Part shown: positions 37,521 through 47,912 of the stretch, piece after piece
Layout: every line of letters starts with the position of its first letter
Numbering within the stretch: the first letter of the stretch is position 1
Source: Thuidium tamariscinum
Taxonomy: Eukaryota; Streptophyta; Bryopsida; Hypnales; Thuidiaceae
NCBI GenBank assembly: GCA_947034885.2
Contig: OX344751.2
Span: forward strand, 41,073,082-41,137,081
Length of the DNA stretch: 64,000 nt
Reading direction: 5' to 3'
Made by a program: the position numbers and the translations under genes
The notes under the pieces: generated by a model
Told to the model about the DNA's origin: nothing
Databases searched by the model: none
The model's input: only the letters and a program-made list of their open reading frames with translations

Positions 37521-37898
37521 GACCTCGTACCTTAGTGAGGTGAGAACTGTGCGTTTGCACGAACAAGCTAAAAGCACTACCATTCCCATACCAAAACATT
37601 CTGGAGAAAGAAGAATACCATCACAGGGAGAAATACAAGAAAGTGAAGTTAAACCAAAAGGGGTTCTTGTGCTTCGTCAAACAAGGTAAACTCATTTATT
37701 TTACCATCTCATTTGCTAGTTCCTTGCACTATCAGCTACATCATTCAAAAATTCTGCGCAAATAAACGAGTTGCAAGTTTCGACTTAAAAAACAAACCCT
37801 CCCCCAAATCTTCTCACGTACTGACACTTGTGCTGCTGCAGATTCTGTTGCTACCGTCCCGTTTCTTGATCCTGCATTTACAAGTTACCTATTCTCGG

Positions 37899-38134
37899 GC
37901 AGGGAGAACTGACCCCCTCGCTCGGCCACTTGGGTAAAACGTTGTAATTTTTTATTTTTCACACAAATTTTTTTTGCAAATTTTGAATTCATATTTGAGA
38001 TCAGAGACCGCAAATTAGCTAGGGGGTGATGAAAATAGGGGTGATCACGGCCCAAACTAGGGGGCTTTTTGTTTTGATTGCACCTTTGGTAAAACATGGT
38101 AAGGCCGAGCGAGGGGGCCAATCCACCCAGATCC
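37899..38134. mobile_element. Mutator-type MITE, second family member
   Basis: The 236-bp element has inverted ends that share CCCCCTCGCTCGGCC, 11 to 15 bases inside each terminus. TATTCTCGG (37890-37898) and TATTCTCAG (38135-38143) flank it as a 9-bp duplication with one difference. The core, in reverse complement, resembles the core of the element at 31331-31587. It is non-coding. Confidence 0.65.
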
Positions 38135-38143
38135 TATTCTCAG

Positions 38144-39594
38144 TGAACATAATTCAGAAATAATTACCATATCAAACAAACAAGTTCAGCTAAATGTTTG
38201 TACACCAAGGATTTTAAGAGGGTGCCGGAAGATACCTGCTTCTCCCGTTCCTAAAACCGCCTTCTCACAGTCCAAGTGACCTCGCTGCGCACGAGTCAGA
38301 GCATCCGGCTTACACAAGGAGAAGTTCCTTCCCTTCAGCAGGTTGCCACTTCGGGACCTGAGGCAGTCCACAATCTGCCGCAGTCAGTGAATATGCCCTG
38401 CCTTACACCAAAGTAATTGCGCACCCTTCGCTTGCGAGTCCAGTTCTCGCCCATCGGACATTTCAGGTCGACATGAACCGTGGCATGAGTAGCAGACTAG
38501 AGCAGTGACGAAGCTGGAGTGACGAGGTGCAGTGAGTTGCAGCAAGCGAGCGAAAACGGGGCGCCCCTTCCTCAATCGAACTTGCGCATGGCGCGCGTCC
38601 TCACAACTTTGGGTATGAATTCGAAGTCACAGTATGGGTCGGCTTGGCTGCTTACACTGAGTTGAGCTTGAACTTATTTACAACCCTCCGTCAGCACTCT
38701 CCCAAGATGTTCTACAGAGCCCTAATTTACTTCAATTAATCAAGTTACTCTTTTACGTCTAGTTCAAATTAACGCTCAGTTCAAGTTGACGCTCAGCTGG
38801 CTCCAAAACTTGTCATCGAAGTGCACGGTAATCTCACAGCACAATGTTGACAGCCATAGTGGCAGTTCTCGGTAATCACTGGGGCCCGGTTCATAACCTC
38901 GAATATGACTCTTACAAGGTCATCACTGGCGGCACTATTGATCGCAATGTACATGTCTGGAGTGCTGAGACAGGCGACGAAATTTCTTGACAGATCGACC
39001 ACAATCTAAGCAGGCAAGGCAACCGTCGGCTAAAGGTTCCCTACATTTAAAAGAAAGCAGAAGGAGGTCGTACAATTCGCTTTGCAAATCGCAGCACAAG
39101 TTTGCTAATAAGCAGACCCAGAACTTCAATTCTCATTTCTTGCTGTACCCCCTCACGGGTTGAAGCACCCACCGGATAATCATAGTAAGAAGGAGAAGAA
39201 AATAGGGGCAGAATGAAAGCTCCTAGTCAGAAGAGTGATCCTGGAATTGAACTACACTAACATTCTACAACAGCATTGACCGCTCACCCATTTCAGTGTT
39301 TGACTACTCAGTTTGGAGGTTGCTCAAGAGAACAAGAATGTCACGACAAAAGACCAGATGAAGGACCAACAACGCATCAAGAAGGGGAGCCAGCAAGCAA
39401 AAACAATTACCCAACGAAGAAGATGACGGGATCCAGGTAAGACTTCCTCAATCGACTCTAAACCGCAGGAACTTTTTATTCCCGAGTTTCACGGAAGTTC
39501 AGGTTTTGAAGTCGCCGCGTTGATCGCACTACGGGAACTCTGAGAACAGCCGTTCACGTGGTGGTGGGTGGGTAGAATCAAACTCTTGAAATCA
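38144..39594. other. GC-richer low-copy region containing the WD40 fragment
   Basis: Apart from the WD40 fragment, no protein is recognised. The composition and the splice-like sites near 39298 and 39437 suggest a transcribed but degenerate or non-coding locus. Confidence 0.3.
38844..38990 (+). pseudogene. WD40-repeat gene fragment
   Basis: From an ATG at 38844 to a TGA the frame encodes 48 residues. After G-N-H-W-G-P-V-H-N-L-E-Y-D, S-Y-K-V-I-T-G-G-T and N-V-H-V-W-S-A-E-T-G form one WD40 blade: G-H at the start, a hydrophobic core, then a W-S ending like W-D. No further blade follows in frame and no complete gene was found. A plausible exon lies at 39299-39436, open between TTTCAG and a GTAAGA donor, but it shows no WD40 pattern. 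Most likely a relic of a WD40 gene. Confidence 0.45.
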
Positions 39595-39696
39595 ACAGTG
39601 CACGTCCCCGGTCGGGGACGTGCACTGTACACAGCCTCACGCAAAGTAAGAGAATCTGTGAACAGTGCACGTCCCCGGCCGGGGACGTGCACTGTT
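39595..39696. repeat. Pair of long GC-rich palindromes
   Basis: 39661-39696 is a perfect 36-bp palindrome, each half AACAGTGCACGTCCCCGG. 39595-39628 is the same palindrome with one central mismatch (34 bp). They are 32 bp apart. Each half holds an ACGT core (GCACGTC). They could be binding sites for a dimeric regulator, a cruciform-forming pair, or the remains of a duplicated short inverted element. Confidence 0.9.
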
Positions 39697-40444
39697 CCGC
39701 CAAAGTGTTCAACCTAAAGCACGGAAGCAGCACGGGAAAGCTCCCTCGCCAACAAACCCAGAAAAATTCGTAGGAAAAAGACATTCAGCACAAGAAGGAG
39801 AAGCTCGTAAAGCCACCCACCAGCACTTTTGCGACTGGAAGGAAATCTCTTCCTCGTTGTCGAGCTGGGGCGATTAGGGCAGTTCCAGCAGCAGCGTGCG
39901 ATCTAGGCAATGGAAAACCAGAATGCGGTTAGCGTAAGTGGAGGGTTGATCTCAAGTGAACTTTGAATTTTATGGTAATCCGAATAGAGCAAGTACTCAC
40001 CTCGGGCTTCCGTGACCAAACCGGGGCACTTCTCTCCTCGCTTCAGGTCATGGAGAGAAACGAATTTGTTTCTGTGATTTCACCTCCTCGAAGCGCCTCG
40101 CCTCCGAAGAAAACAGTCCTCGGTTACCTCGAAAACTGTAGCACAGGATGCGCCCTGAGTTAGTGTCGTGGAAGTTGGTGTCTTGAATTCGCGGCTTGAG
40201 GATTAGGGTTTCGTGAGTTCAGGTAAGGGTTTCTGCGCGGGAGACGCTGGACTGGATTGATCTCAGACCAGGTTCGGGGTTGAGTATTGGCTTAGGTACC
40301 CCAAACTGCCACTTTTTGGGTACGATGGCGAGTTTTGCTAAAATGCGCAATATTCCTTTAGAATGCTGTGACATTCCATTAAAACACTGCAAAATATGTC
40401 AAAATTGACACACAAATACCTCCTTCTTAATGACATTCAACGTG
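39697..40444. other. Promoter-like or first-exon-like region, no protein recognised
   Basis: The words GATTAGGGTTTCG and GAGTTCAGGTAAGG near 40200-40225 look like a plant 5' leader with a splice donor on the plus strand. An ATG at 39910 opens a very short frame with an in-frame GTAAGT. If a gene started here its later exons would be interrupted by the transposon at 40448. Confidence 0.3.
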
Positions 40445-41211
40445 TTAAGGTATGTTCCCACTTGTGCTTAAGTTTACAACTAAGCAGAAGTACTAGTGGC
40501 CGCTGGCAGAGGTTTGTATCACGGAGAGGAGGGTGCAGGTTTGGTCCGGCTACAGCAGTGGTTCAGCATGGCTATTAAGGTGTACAGCTGTGTGTATACG
40601 TTCTATACATCTGTTGCAAGTCGTGTATTGTGCGGATCATGTGTGATGACGCCTGTGGTGGGGTTTCGTTGTTTTTTGGATCCAGTAGCTTCAAAAGCTA
40701 ATTCAAGAAGATTATGAAATTTATAGAAAAACATCATTGTTCATAACTTTCCCATAATAAATGCAAATGGATTCAATCAAAGCTTTTGTGTAGATAAAAA
40801 ATATGATGCAAGAAAAAAAATTCTTTCTTCACAAATTCAAATGAATTTGTTCTATAGTCCAATAGTCATTGGTTTGAGCTTATTTGGGCAAAAATTTTGT
40901 TTGTTATAATTATATGGTAATTTTTTTTTAACAATTTTCTTGTAAAGTACTCCATATTATATAAGAGAACGTAGTAACAATTTAAAAACCATGAACTTGT
41001 GAGAAGAAAAATTATAATAAACTTTGTACTTTTGGATTTAAACTATTTTTATGGTTTGGCTAAAGTAAAATAAATTGAGTAATATGGAAAAATAAAATGT
41101 AAATGAAACACCCTCAAAGTACCCTAAGCTCATGCCTCGTGTAGTTATTGACACATCAATTTTTGTGCTTTAAAGTAGCATTATCATAAAACTACACTAA
41201 CGACTTTTAGG

Positions 41212-41425
41212 GGAATTAGTGTACTTAGTAACCTAAAATATATTTTCACAATATTACATGCATGTCATTAAGTGAACTAACCTTATTTGGAAGGATTAGT
41301 GCACTTAGTGACATAAAATATATTTTCTCAATATCATGTGTCATTAAGTGTATTAACTTCTTGTGGGAGGGGTTAGTGCACTTAGTGACATAAATTATAC
41401 TTTCTCAATATGACATATGTGTCAT
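41212..41425. repeat. About 75-80-bp tandem repeat, 2.7 copies
   Basis: The phrase TTAGTGCACTTAGTGACATAAA, or a close variant, starts near 41218, 41296 and 41372. Each is followed by TTTTCTCAATAT and a GTCATTAAGTG-like word. Copies differ by substitutions and small indels. Confidence 0.75.
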
Positions 41426-41430
41426 GGGTA

Positions 41431-41625
41431 CCCTTGCACTGAATCTTATATAGAAAAATCATAATTGTTCATTTTCAGAATTGGACTACTGATGCTAGAA
41501 CTAGACTTCAAAAAAAATCTTCCAAAAATATAAACTACTAAAAATAGAAATTGGATAAGATTTTATTTAACTTCAAAGTTTTTTCAACACCACTTTTGGG
41601 TGCCTTGGACATTTAGGGGTTAAAA
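41431..41625. mobile_element. piggyBac-type MITE, right part
   Basis: The sequence parallels 27021-27219, sharing ATATAAACTACTAAAAATAG and AACTTCAAAGTTTT words, and ends GGACATTTAGGGGTTAA with TTAA at 41622-41625. The left end was not found. It may lie further left within the Harbinger-like element or have been lost. Confidence 0.6.
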
Positions 41626-42530
41626 AACAACATCAAATTTTTATCTCTTGAAAAAATAATTTATGAAGAATTTTTTTTGCAATGTAGACTATAAGGAAAA
41701 AAAATAAAAGCTCCATTTGTAGTGGATTGCCCCAAATTATTATGTTGCCATATAATGCAATTTTGGCATGTGGGGATTAAACTTACGAGTGTGAATTGTA
41801 ATTCATGCTAAAAAAATTATGTAATGGTGCAATTCATTTCCATGGAAGGGTTACAAATCAAAAGACACATTCATTTGTCAATGCGTTTTAAAAAAGAGAA
41901 TAAGATAAAAGAAAAAAACACATTTATACTTGTATAACTTGTTTATTTTCATTGTTGGTTAGAAAACACATCAAAGCCAATGTAGTTTGCTCTTTAGCTA
42001 TCATTTCATATCTAATAGCCTTTTGGGAGAAGCTTCACATCTTGGAACAAATTTAAGTAGATTTTCCTAAAAAATAAAACGAAATTGACATCAAATTGGA
42101 GTTGTTTCATATTTTTTGGACCTTCACAGAATTAATTTCAATTTTTTGAAGTTGAAACGTAGTGGTTATTTTTGTAAAAATAAAAATAAAAATTTTAAAA
42201 ATAAAAAAATAAAAGACTGGCAAGGCGTGGTAGGGCGTGGCGGAGACTTGTGCGCAGGAAGGATAGCATTACAAACAGCGCCACTGGTGAACCACTCACG
42301 CCCCGCCACATGTCATGGCGGATGGTGAATGGCATGTTGTATGTCTGGTATGTGCGCTGTACCATATTCTTACAACGTTCCGTATTACCCAAGCACCTAC
42401 TCCTGCTCCAGAGTACCCCTCTCTATAGGATCGATTTCCACTGTTCCTTGGCATGGCTCTGATATTCGTGCTCTTCCCATTTTGTGCACAAAACAACGGA
42501 AAACTAAGCACAAGTGGGAACATACCTTTA

Positions 42531-42868
42531 GGCAAATGTTCATTTTGACAAGATTTTTTAAAATTTATACGAAGTGCATCAAAAGATTAAGTAGAAAATG
42601 AGTGAATTTAAGCCAGTTTTGAGAACATTCGTGGACTTTATTTTTGTCCGAGCCTGAAAGGGGTTTCAATTTCAAATGTTATGGTAAGAGAATCCATAAC
42701 CGATAAATTTGGTTCATTTGGGTTTTAGGTAAGAGGAATAGAAAGCAATCATTCATGGTTGACCAGTGTGCCCTGTGCTCATGCCTCAGTTATAGCAGAA
42801 GTAAAAGTAATTTTCTAGTTCTTGAAAACCACAAAAACTTTGAAATTCAATAACTTACTTGCCAGAAG
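42531..42868. other. Region upstream of the unidentified 236-codon frame, possible exon
   Basis: After a TTTTAG acceptor near 42729 a short open stretch encodes H-S-W-L-T-S-V-P-C-A-H-A-S-V-I. This faintly recalls the end of a SWIM zinc finger, but the first C-x-C pair is missing. It may be an exon of the gene that continues at about 42866. No other gene is seen. Confidence 0.25.
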
Positions 42869-43579
42869 TTGGAATGCCACAAAATCAAGCCCATGCATCC
42901 CTCCTTGTTGAGAGCATTCTTACGGTACCATCTCGATGTGGTTATGGCAACAATGCCCAATCCAGAGCGGAGAGGGTATTTTGGACCTCGAAAAGATCGA
43001 CCACATCAAGCAAAATCACGAAGAGTGATTGGAGGGAGGAATAGAGACGTAAGTATCCAAATGGCACGTGAAACAGTAGGGCCTGCAAGCGATGATCCTT
43101 TTCCTCCATTCAATCCAGAAAATGATGTTGTTATAGGGCAATTTGTAGCTCTTCAAGTGGAATTGACGGAAGTAAGAGTAGGAGTACCTTTCTATCTAGC
43201 AAAGGTGTTGGAGATAGGTAAAGGAAATTGGGCCAAGAAGATGAAAGTCTTGTGGTATCGGCCTAGTATGAAATCAGGAGCACGAGATGAAGCAGGAAGT
43301 CACAAAGTGAGGTATACTAATTGCATGGAGTCAGCATGGGAACCATCAGGTGAAAACATGGATTGGGTTGAAAAAGAAAGTGCCATATATTCATGGGTGG
43401 ATGTCTCTCGTCGAGGGCGAAGTGGTAATATAATACAATCCAACATTACAGTGTATGGAGTGCAAACAGAAAAGACAGTGATCATTTTGGCAGATGCTAA
43501 ACCCCATCTTCTAGAGTATTTGGCAAAGCAAATCGAAGACTTGGACTACGGCCGTCTAGAAAATGATTGGAATGCGTAG
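42869..43579 (+). CDS. Unidentified protein C-terminal region (about 236 codons), possible BAH/Tudor-like module
   Basis: A long, clean frame with coding-like composition in AT-rich surroundings, ending TAG at 43577-43579. An acceptor TTGCCAG just upstream (about 42865) suggests it is a terminal exon. The N-terminal third is basic (R-R-G-Y-F-G-P-R-K-D-R). The middle reads I-G-Q-F-V-A-L-Q-V, then P-F-Y-L-A-K-V-L-E-I and M-K-V-L-W-Y-R-P, and later Y-S-W-V-D. A strand-rich segment with V-A-L, then L-A-K-V and V-L-W-Y recalls small barrel modules such as BAH or Tudor-like folds, but I cannot name the family. It could be the tail of a transposon protein or of a host gene. Confidence 0.5.
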   Translation: MECHKIKPMHPSLLRAFLRYHLDVVMATMPNPERRGYFGPRKDRPHQAKSRRVIGGRNRDVSIQMARETVGPASDDPFPPFNPENDVVIGQFVALQVELTEVRVGVPFYLAKVLEIGKGNWAKKMKVLWYRPSMKSGARDEAGSHKVRYTNCMESAWEPSGENMDWVEKESAIYSWVDVSRRGRSGNIIQSNITVYGVQTEKTVIILADAKPHLLEYLAKQIEDLDYGRLENDWNA

Positions 43580-44862
43580 TGGAGAAGTAGTAGTCAAGCA
43601 TTACGTTGTTGATGTAGTAGTTCTTTGTATTCAAGTACAAACTACAGAGTAAAGTGGCTTATAATTAGTTTGGAGAGAAAAATGTACAAGATTTTCTTCA
43701 ATTAATACTAAGTTTTGATGTATATTCCAAGCGTTCATTGAACTTTTTCTACTACAAGGACTACTTGATTTTTTTGACATTCCCCCCTCCCCCTATTATT
43801 TGAAATTGTTCATTTTAGATGGTAAGAAAGCCAAGTGCAATGTCACCCCCCCCCCCCAAGTGCAAGAATGTCTAATTGGGTGTTCAAAGCCTTCATCATT
43901 GGATTGCTCCTCAATAGCCTAATTGTGCTCCCTAAAGTGCAATGGTAGTTTTTTGAGTCTCTTGTTTCAGTGGCTACAAGTCACTTGAAATTTATCATTG
44001 CTGCAACTTGTGTTGTAGTACATATATACATCTTGAGGCTATTAGTTACCCTAAACCGCATGTTAGATTAGCACCTCACGAGGGATTGAATGGTATTAGA
44101 ACAGTCTTGAATTTAAACCTACAGGTTCTCACTTTTGAAATGCACTTGACCAGAGGCAGTTGTGTTTGTAAACACTTTCATTTAAAATTTCTATTTATTT
44201 TTGTATATGTATGTAACTACATTCATCTTCTATCAAATTCTCAGTTTCTCACTGCCTTGGATTGTATGCTATATTACTATAGGACAATTTATGCATTTGT
44301 ATTTGTTTGTCTCAAAATGGTGAGATATATATTGAGTGCTAGTTTTTGAAATGGTCCACTACTATAGCTTGTTCTTAGAGAGAATTAGACATTTTCAAGC
44401 GGTAACTTTTGCTTTCAACATGTTTGCTTTCACAGTATATTACAAGTCTTTTCAAAACTACTTAATTTTTGAATATAGAAAAAAAATAGAGTGCCCAAGA
44501 ATAGGCCCTCTAAGATTTTACAAAAAAAAAATAAGGGTATAGAAAAATATGCACTAGTAGTTTTTAATCTAATAATAGGGAGAAGAAAAAATATGAAAAG
44601 GAATAAATCCCCCCCCTTCATTAAATACCCCATTATTGCACGTGGTTTTAAATTGCGAAGGAGAATTTATCCCCTGAGATTTTGGATGAAAAATATTTTG
44701 GATGAAAACATGATTGTTTTTGTGACATTGGGTTGCGATAGGGATTGTGACCATCTATACTTAATATAATAGAATACTACATTAATGTTGGCAATGGTCA
44801 CACTGGCAAAGTATGATGAGTTGAAATTTTGGCTTGGCAATTCAGCACTTGTTATTTGTTGT
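43580..44862. other. AT-rich spacer with a poly-C run
   Basis: The 3' region of the preceding frame, then AT-rich sequence. A run of about 14 C lies at 43845-43858. The word AACACCCAATTAGACATTC, in reverse complement near 43860-43880, also occurs at 34188 in the opposite orientation. No gene is seen. Confidence 0.35.
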
Positions 44863-45054
44863 GATTGCTATTGCAATAAGGTAAACTACCTTGTTGCAAT
44901 TAGAATTGGAGCAAGCCCATTGTGGGCAAAATTGCATTAGTGGTGTACCGATTTGAGAACTTGACTATACATTATCATTACAATCTTGCCCACAATAGAC
45001 TTACTCCAATTCTAACTGCAATGGGGTAGTTTACCTTACAAACAATAGCAATAG
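44863..45054. repeat. Long imperfect inverted repeat (hairpin), arms about 72 bp
   Basis: The left arm (44863-44933) and the reverse complement of the right arm (about 44983-45054) agree over about 72 bp at roughly 85 percent. They share AAGGTAAACTACC, TTAGAATTGGAG and ATTGTGGGCAA. The loop is about 50 bp. A transcript would fold into a long stem resembling a miRNA-type or hairpin-siRNA precursor; it could equally be a foldback MITE. No clear target duplication was seen. Confidence 0.75.
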
Positions 45055-45165
45055 GATACATAGATCCAATTGTCTTTCTAGTGAAAAAAGACTTATTAAT
45101 GGAATCACTTGAACTACTAGGTGGATTGATCTTAAATATTGTTGGTTGAAGTTAAAACTTTTTTT

Positions 45166-45910
45166 TTATCCCCTAATGACCGGTACTTTCAAAAATGGCT
45201 AAAATTGTCAAGAACTTGAGGGATATGTTCACTCATTTTTTCTTGAAATTGGATAGAATAGAACCTTAGGATCTTGTAGTTTACATTGTAAGTAAGCACC
45301 TCAACAAAAGCCAAATTATTTGATTGCACAACTTATTGTAAATATTTAGGTTTGAAATTTTATTTGGAGTTATAGAAAAATAAGGCAACTCACTTTGAAA
45401 GAGCATATCTTAGTGAGAATATTTGTAAATGATGACCTTTTTTTTATTGAAAGATAAGAAAGTTGAAAATACTCACCAAAAATTTCACAGCTTACATTCT
45501 AGTCATTTTGCAATTTTTGGCAAGAGTGGAGCTTGTAATTTATATATTGGTTACTAAAATGAGAATAGTGTTTGTATGAATAACAAAAATGGGCATGCTT
45601 GTCTTTTCCTTGACTTCCTTAGATTTATCCTTTATGAAGTGAGCAACAATGGCATTGGTTGGCTACTTTTTCAATCTATGTTCAAATTGAACTAAAAGAA
45701 CATGAAACATCAATCATACTACAACATTGAATTTTTTCAAATTTCACAAAGTGGAATTTTGCTCAAAACTTGATGAAACCACCACCATTAGATTTATAAT
45801 GCAATATTTTTTTTTTTTTTTTTTTTTTTCAATCAAAATTTGAAAACAAGAAGGTCAGTAAAGAAGGATAATGACCCAAATATGGTCACTTGGGTCATTA
45901 AGGGGGTTAA
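45166..45910. mobile_element. piggyBac-type MITE, left TTAA mutated
   Basis: The right end, in reverse complement, reads TTAACCCCCTTAATGACC with TTAA at 45907-45910. The left end reads TTATCCCCTAATGACC, so the termini match apart from one change in the TTAA and a small indel. The 745-bp interior is non-coding and contains a run of about 24 T at 45809-45830. Confidence 0.65.
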
Positions 45911-46561
45911 ATATTTGTCGTACACCTTGTTTTATTACCCTATATGAAGGATTGAATTAGCACTCAAGTGCTGAAATTGAATTTTTACATCATATTTTCA
46001 AGGATCCATCTCACCTCATAGTAGTTTTAAGATGACATGTGGCACTAGTTTACAAAAAATGACTTAAATTCAAGCTAAATATTCTTGACCTTCATATAGG
46101 GTAATCCATATGAACTCAACTCAAGAAGAAAAAATCTTTAGATTACTAGTTACTAACTTACTATAGAATTGCAAGATATTTTGCTAGTAAGCTTGATTAG
46201 TATGTTGACAAATTGTTGTGGTACATGTGGTTTATATGTGCTTATGTAATACAACAATTTACTTCATTGTTGTCATTTATAAAGTTTTCAACATCTTTGT
46301 AGTACTTCTTTCATCTATTTCTGTAATTGCTGGATTTGTGATGCAATTTTCCTTCAATATTTTCTCTCAATTTATTCCTTCTACCAATAAATAAATTTTT
46401 TTTTTAATAAGTTGCTATAAGCAATTGGTTGTACATTTGTACATGGGCTTTTGTAGTAACAATAGTTTGGAGTGTCAAATTGTATGATCTCCATGTTGAA
46501 CTTTTGAATATTTCCCACTTGATCCCATTCATAGATTAGAACTTTGTAGTGTAACAATGTA
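45911..46561. other. AT-rich spacer between two piggyBac-type elements
   Basis: About 650 bp of AT-rich sequence with no recognisable gene. Confidence 0.4.
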
Positions 46562-47346
46562 TTAACCCCTAAAGGTTTTGGGAGCGGTTTTGGCAAAAGT
46601 AGTCAAAATAGGGGTGTTTGTGGAATGTGAAGAGTGGACAAGAATCAACAATTTTTTTTGGACCACCAACCGTAAGATCTTGAACTTGACTTCATTGTGA
46701 AGACACCTACCAATTTTCAACCGCTAATTCTTTGAATTGAGTGAGATCTAATAGTTCAAAGTTGGAATTTATTTTTTTCTCACTGTAAAAATCCCGGGCA
46801 GCTGCACTTAGAATGCCAAATTCCTCATCTATACTATTCCATTTTCATTGTAACTCTTTAGATTGCATTGCCCATACAAGTTAGGAGCATGCTCAAAAAA
46901 TTTGAAAGTCATTACATTCTTAGAACATTAGAAAAACAACATGATTGTAGGCATAGGTTTCAAAAAAGTAGTATACACTAGCATTTTTTCCATTGTCAAA
47001 TTGGAACTTCTAAAGAGTTTGGATCAAAAATTTGAACGGTGGAGGCAATGATGTATGCATACTTCATCATTAGGGATTGTTATCTATGCACAATTTGAAA
47101 ATCTCAAAATTTGGCATCACAAATTTAGCCACAGCCTTCTATGTCTGTTTCAGGTCTTTGGGCACCCCTCAAATGCTGGACTTCAGAGTGCACATCGTGA
47201 GTCCACTCTTACTAATTCTGACAACAAAAATATTTCTACTCAAAATTATTATCTCCCCAACCTGGCCCTACTGTTGGACTCCCGCAGGCAGCAGCTGCCC
47301 CGCCAGGGTCGCCAACTTGCCAGCGGCTGGCCCCCGGCAGGGAAGC

Positions 47347-47580
47347 TGGCCCGGCCAGGAAAGCTGGGTTGGCTGGCCCGGCAGGGGAGCTGCCCCAGCC
47401 AGGAGAGCTGGGCTGGCTGGCCCGGCAGGGGAGCTTCCCCGGCCAGGAGAGTTGGGCTGGCTGGCCCGGCAGGGGAGCTGCCCCGCCAACCTGCCAGCGG
47501 CTGGCCCTGCCAGGGTTGACCAGCCAACAGCTGGCCCCGGCTGGGGAGCTGGGCTGGCCAGCCCTTTTACCAGCCTTTTT
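47347..47580. repeat. GC-rich 44-bp minisatellite inside the piggyBac element
   Basis: CTGGCCCGGCAGGGGAGCTG starts successive units at about 44-bp spacing, in three good copies followed by shorter degenerate ones. The sequence reads openly in several frames on both strands because of its composition, but these frames share no protein character. It contrasts sharply with the AT-rich surroundings. Confidence 0.8.
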
Positions 47581-47679
47581 GCCCAGTGGGGGTAGGTTTA
47601 GGGCTGAGTGTGGGGGGATGCCGTTCCAGTGGGCGGAACACTTGCCCACTGGTCATGCCATACTCCTTTAGGCCAGCCC

Positions 47680-47742
47680 AACTTCTTCATGCTCCAGGGA
47701 CTCTCATGCTCCAGGGACTATCATGCTCCAGGAACTCATTTT
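47680..47742. repeat. 17-bp tandem repeat inside the piggyBac element
   Basis: TCATGCTCCAGGGACT is repeated three times with one or two changes, at 47686, 47703 and 47720. Confidence 0.75.
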
Positions 47743-47912
47743 AGCACCTACAGTCCTTAGATTGGAATCCCTACAGAATAAAATTTGAGTAAGTCTTACG
47801 GAATATTTTGACATACAATCTTTCACCAAAAATTAACATTACTAGTACAAAAGATTTTTTTAAATTTTAAATGTCATAAAACACATATATAAAGTTCTAT
47901 AGTAAACTTGTA

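Larger units (their letters stand above)
40448..42527. mobile_element. Harbinger-like element, 2.08 kb, with a TTA target duplication
   Basis: The left end AGGTATGTTCCCACTTGTGC and the reverse complement of the right end are identical over 23 bp (continuing TTA). TTA flanks both sides (40445-40447 and 42528-42530). A 3-bp TTA target fits PIF/Harbinger elements. No transposase frame is present. The outer parts (about 40448-40690 and 42215-42527) are GC-balanced, while the middle is AT-rich and holds a nested piggyBac-type right end at 41622-41625. It is a non-autonomous copy with a later insertion. Confidence 0.7.

Noticed and set aside
42116-42601. Overlapping 65-90-codon frames on both strands near the right end of the Harbinger-like element
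   Set aside because: They lie within the element's terminal region, overlap each other on opposite strands and resemble no transposase.
47055-47671. Several overlapping 70-170-codon frames on both strands
   Set aside because: They read through the GC-rich minisatellite, which lacks stop codons by composition; the proteins are repetitive Gly/Pro/Ala/Trp sequence with no family character.
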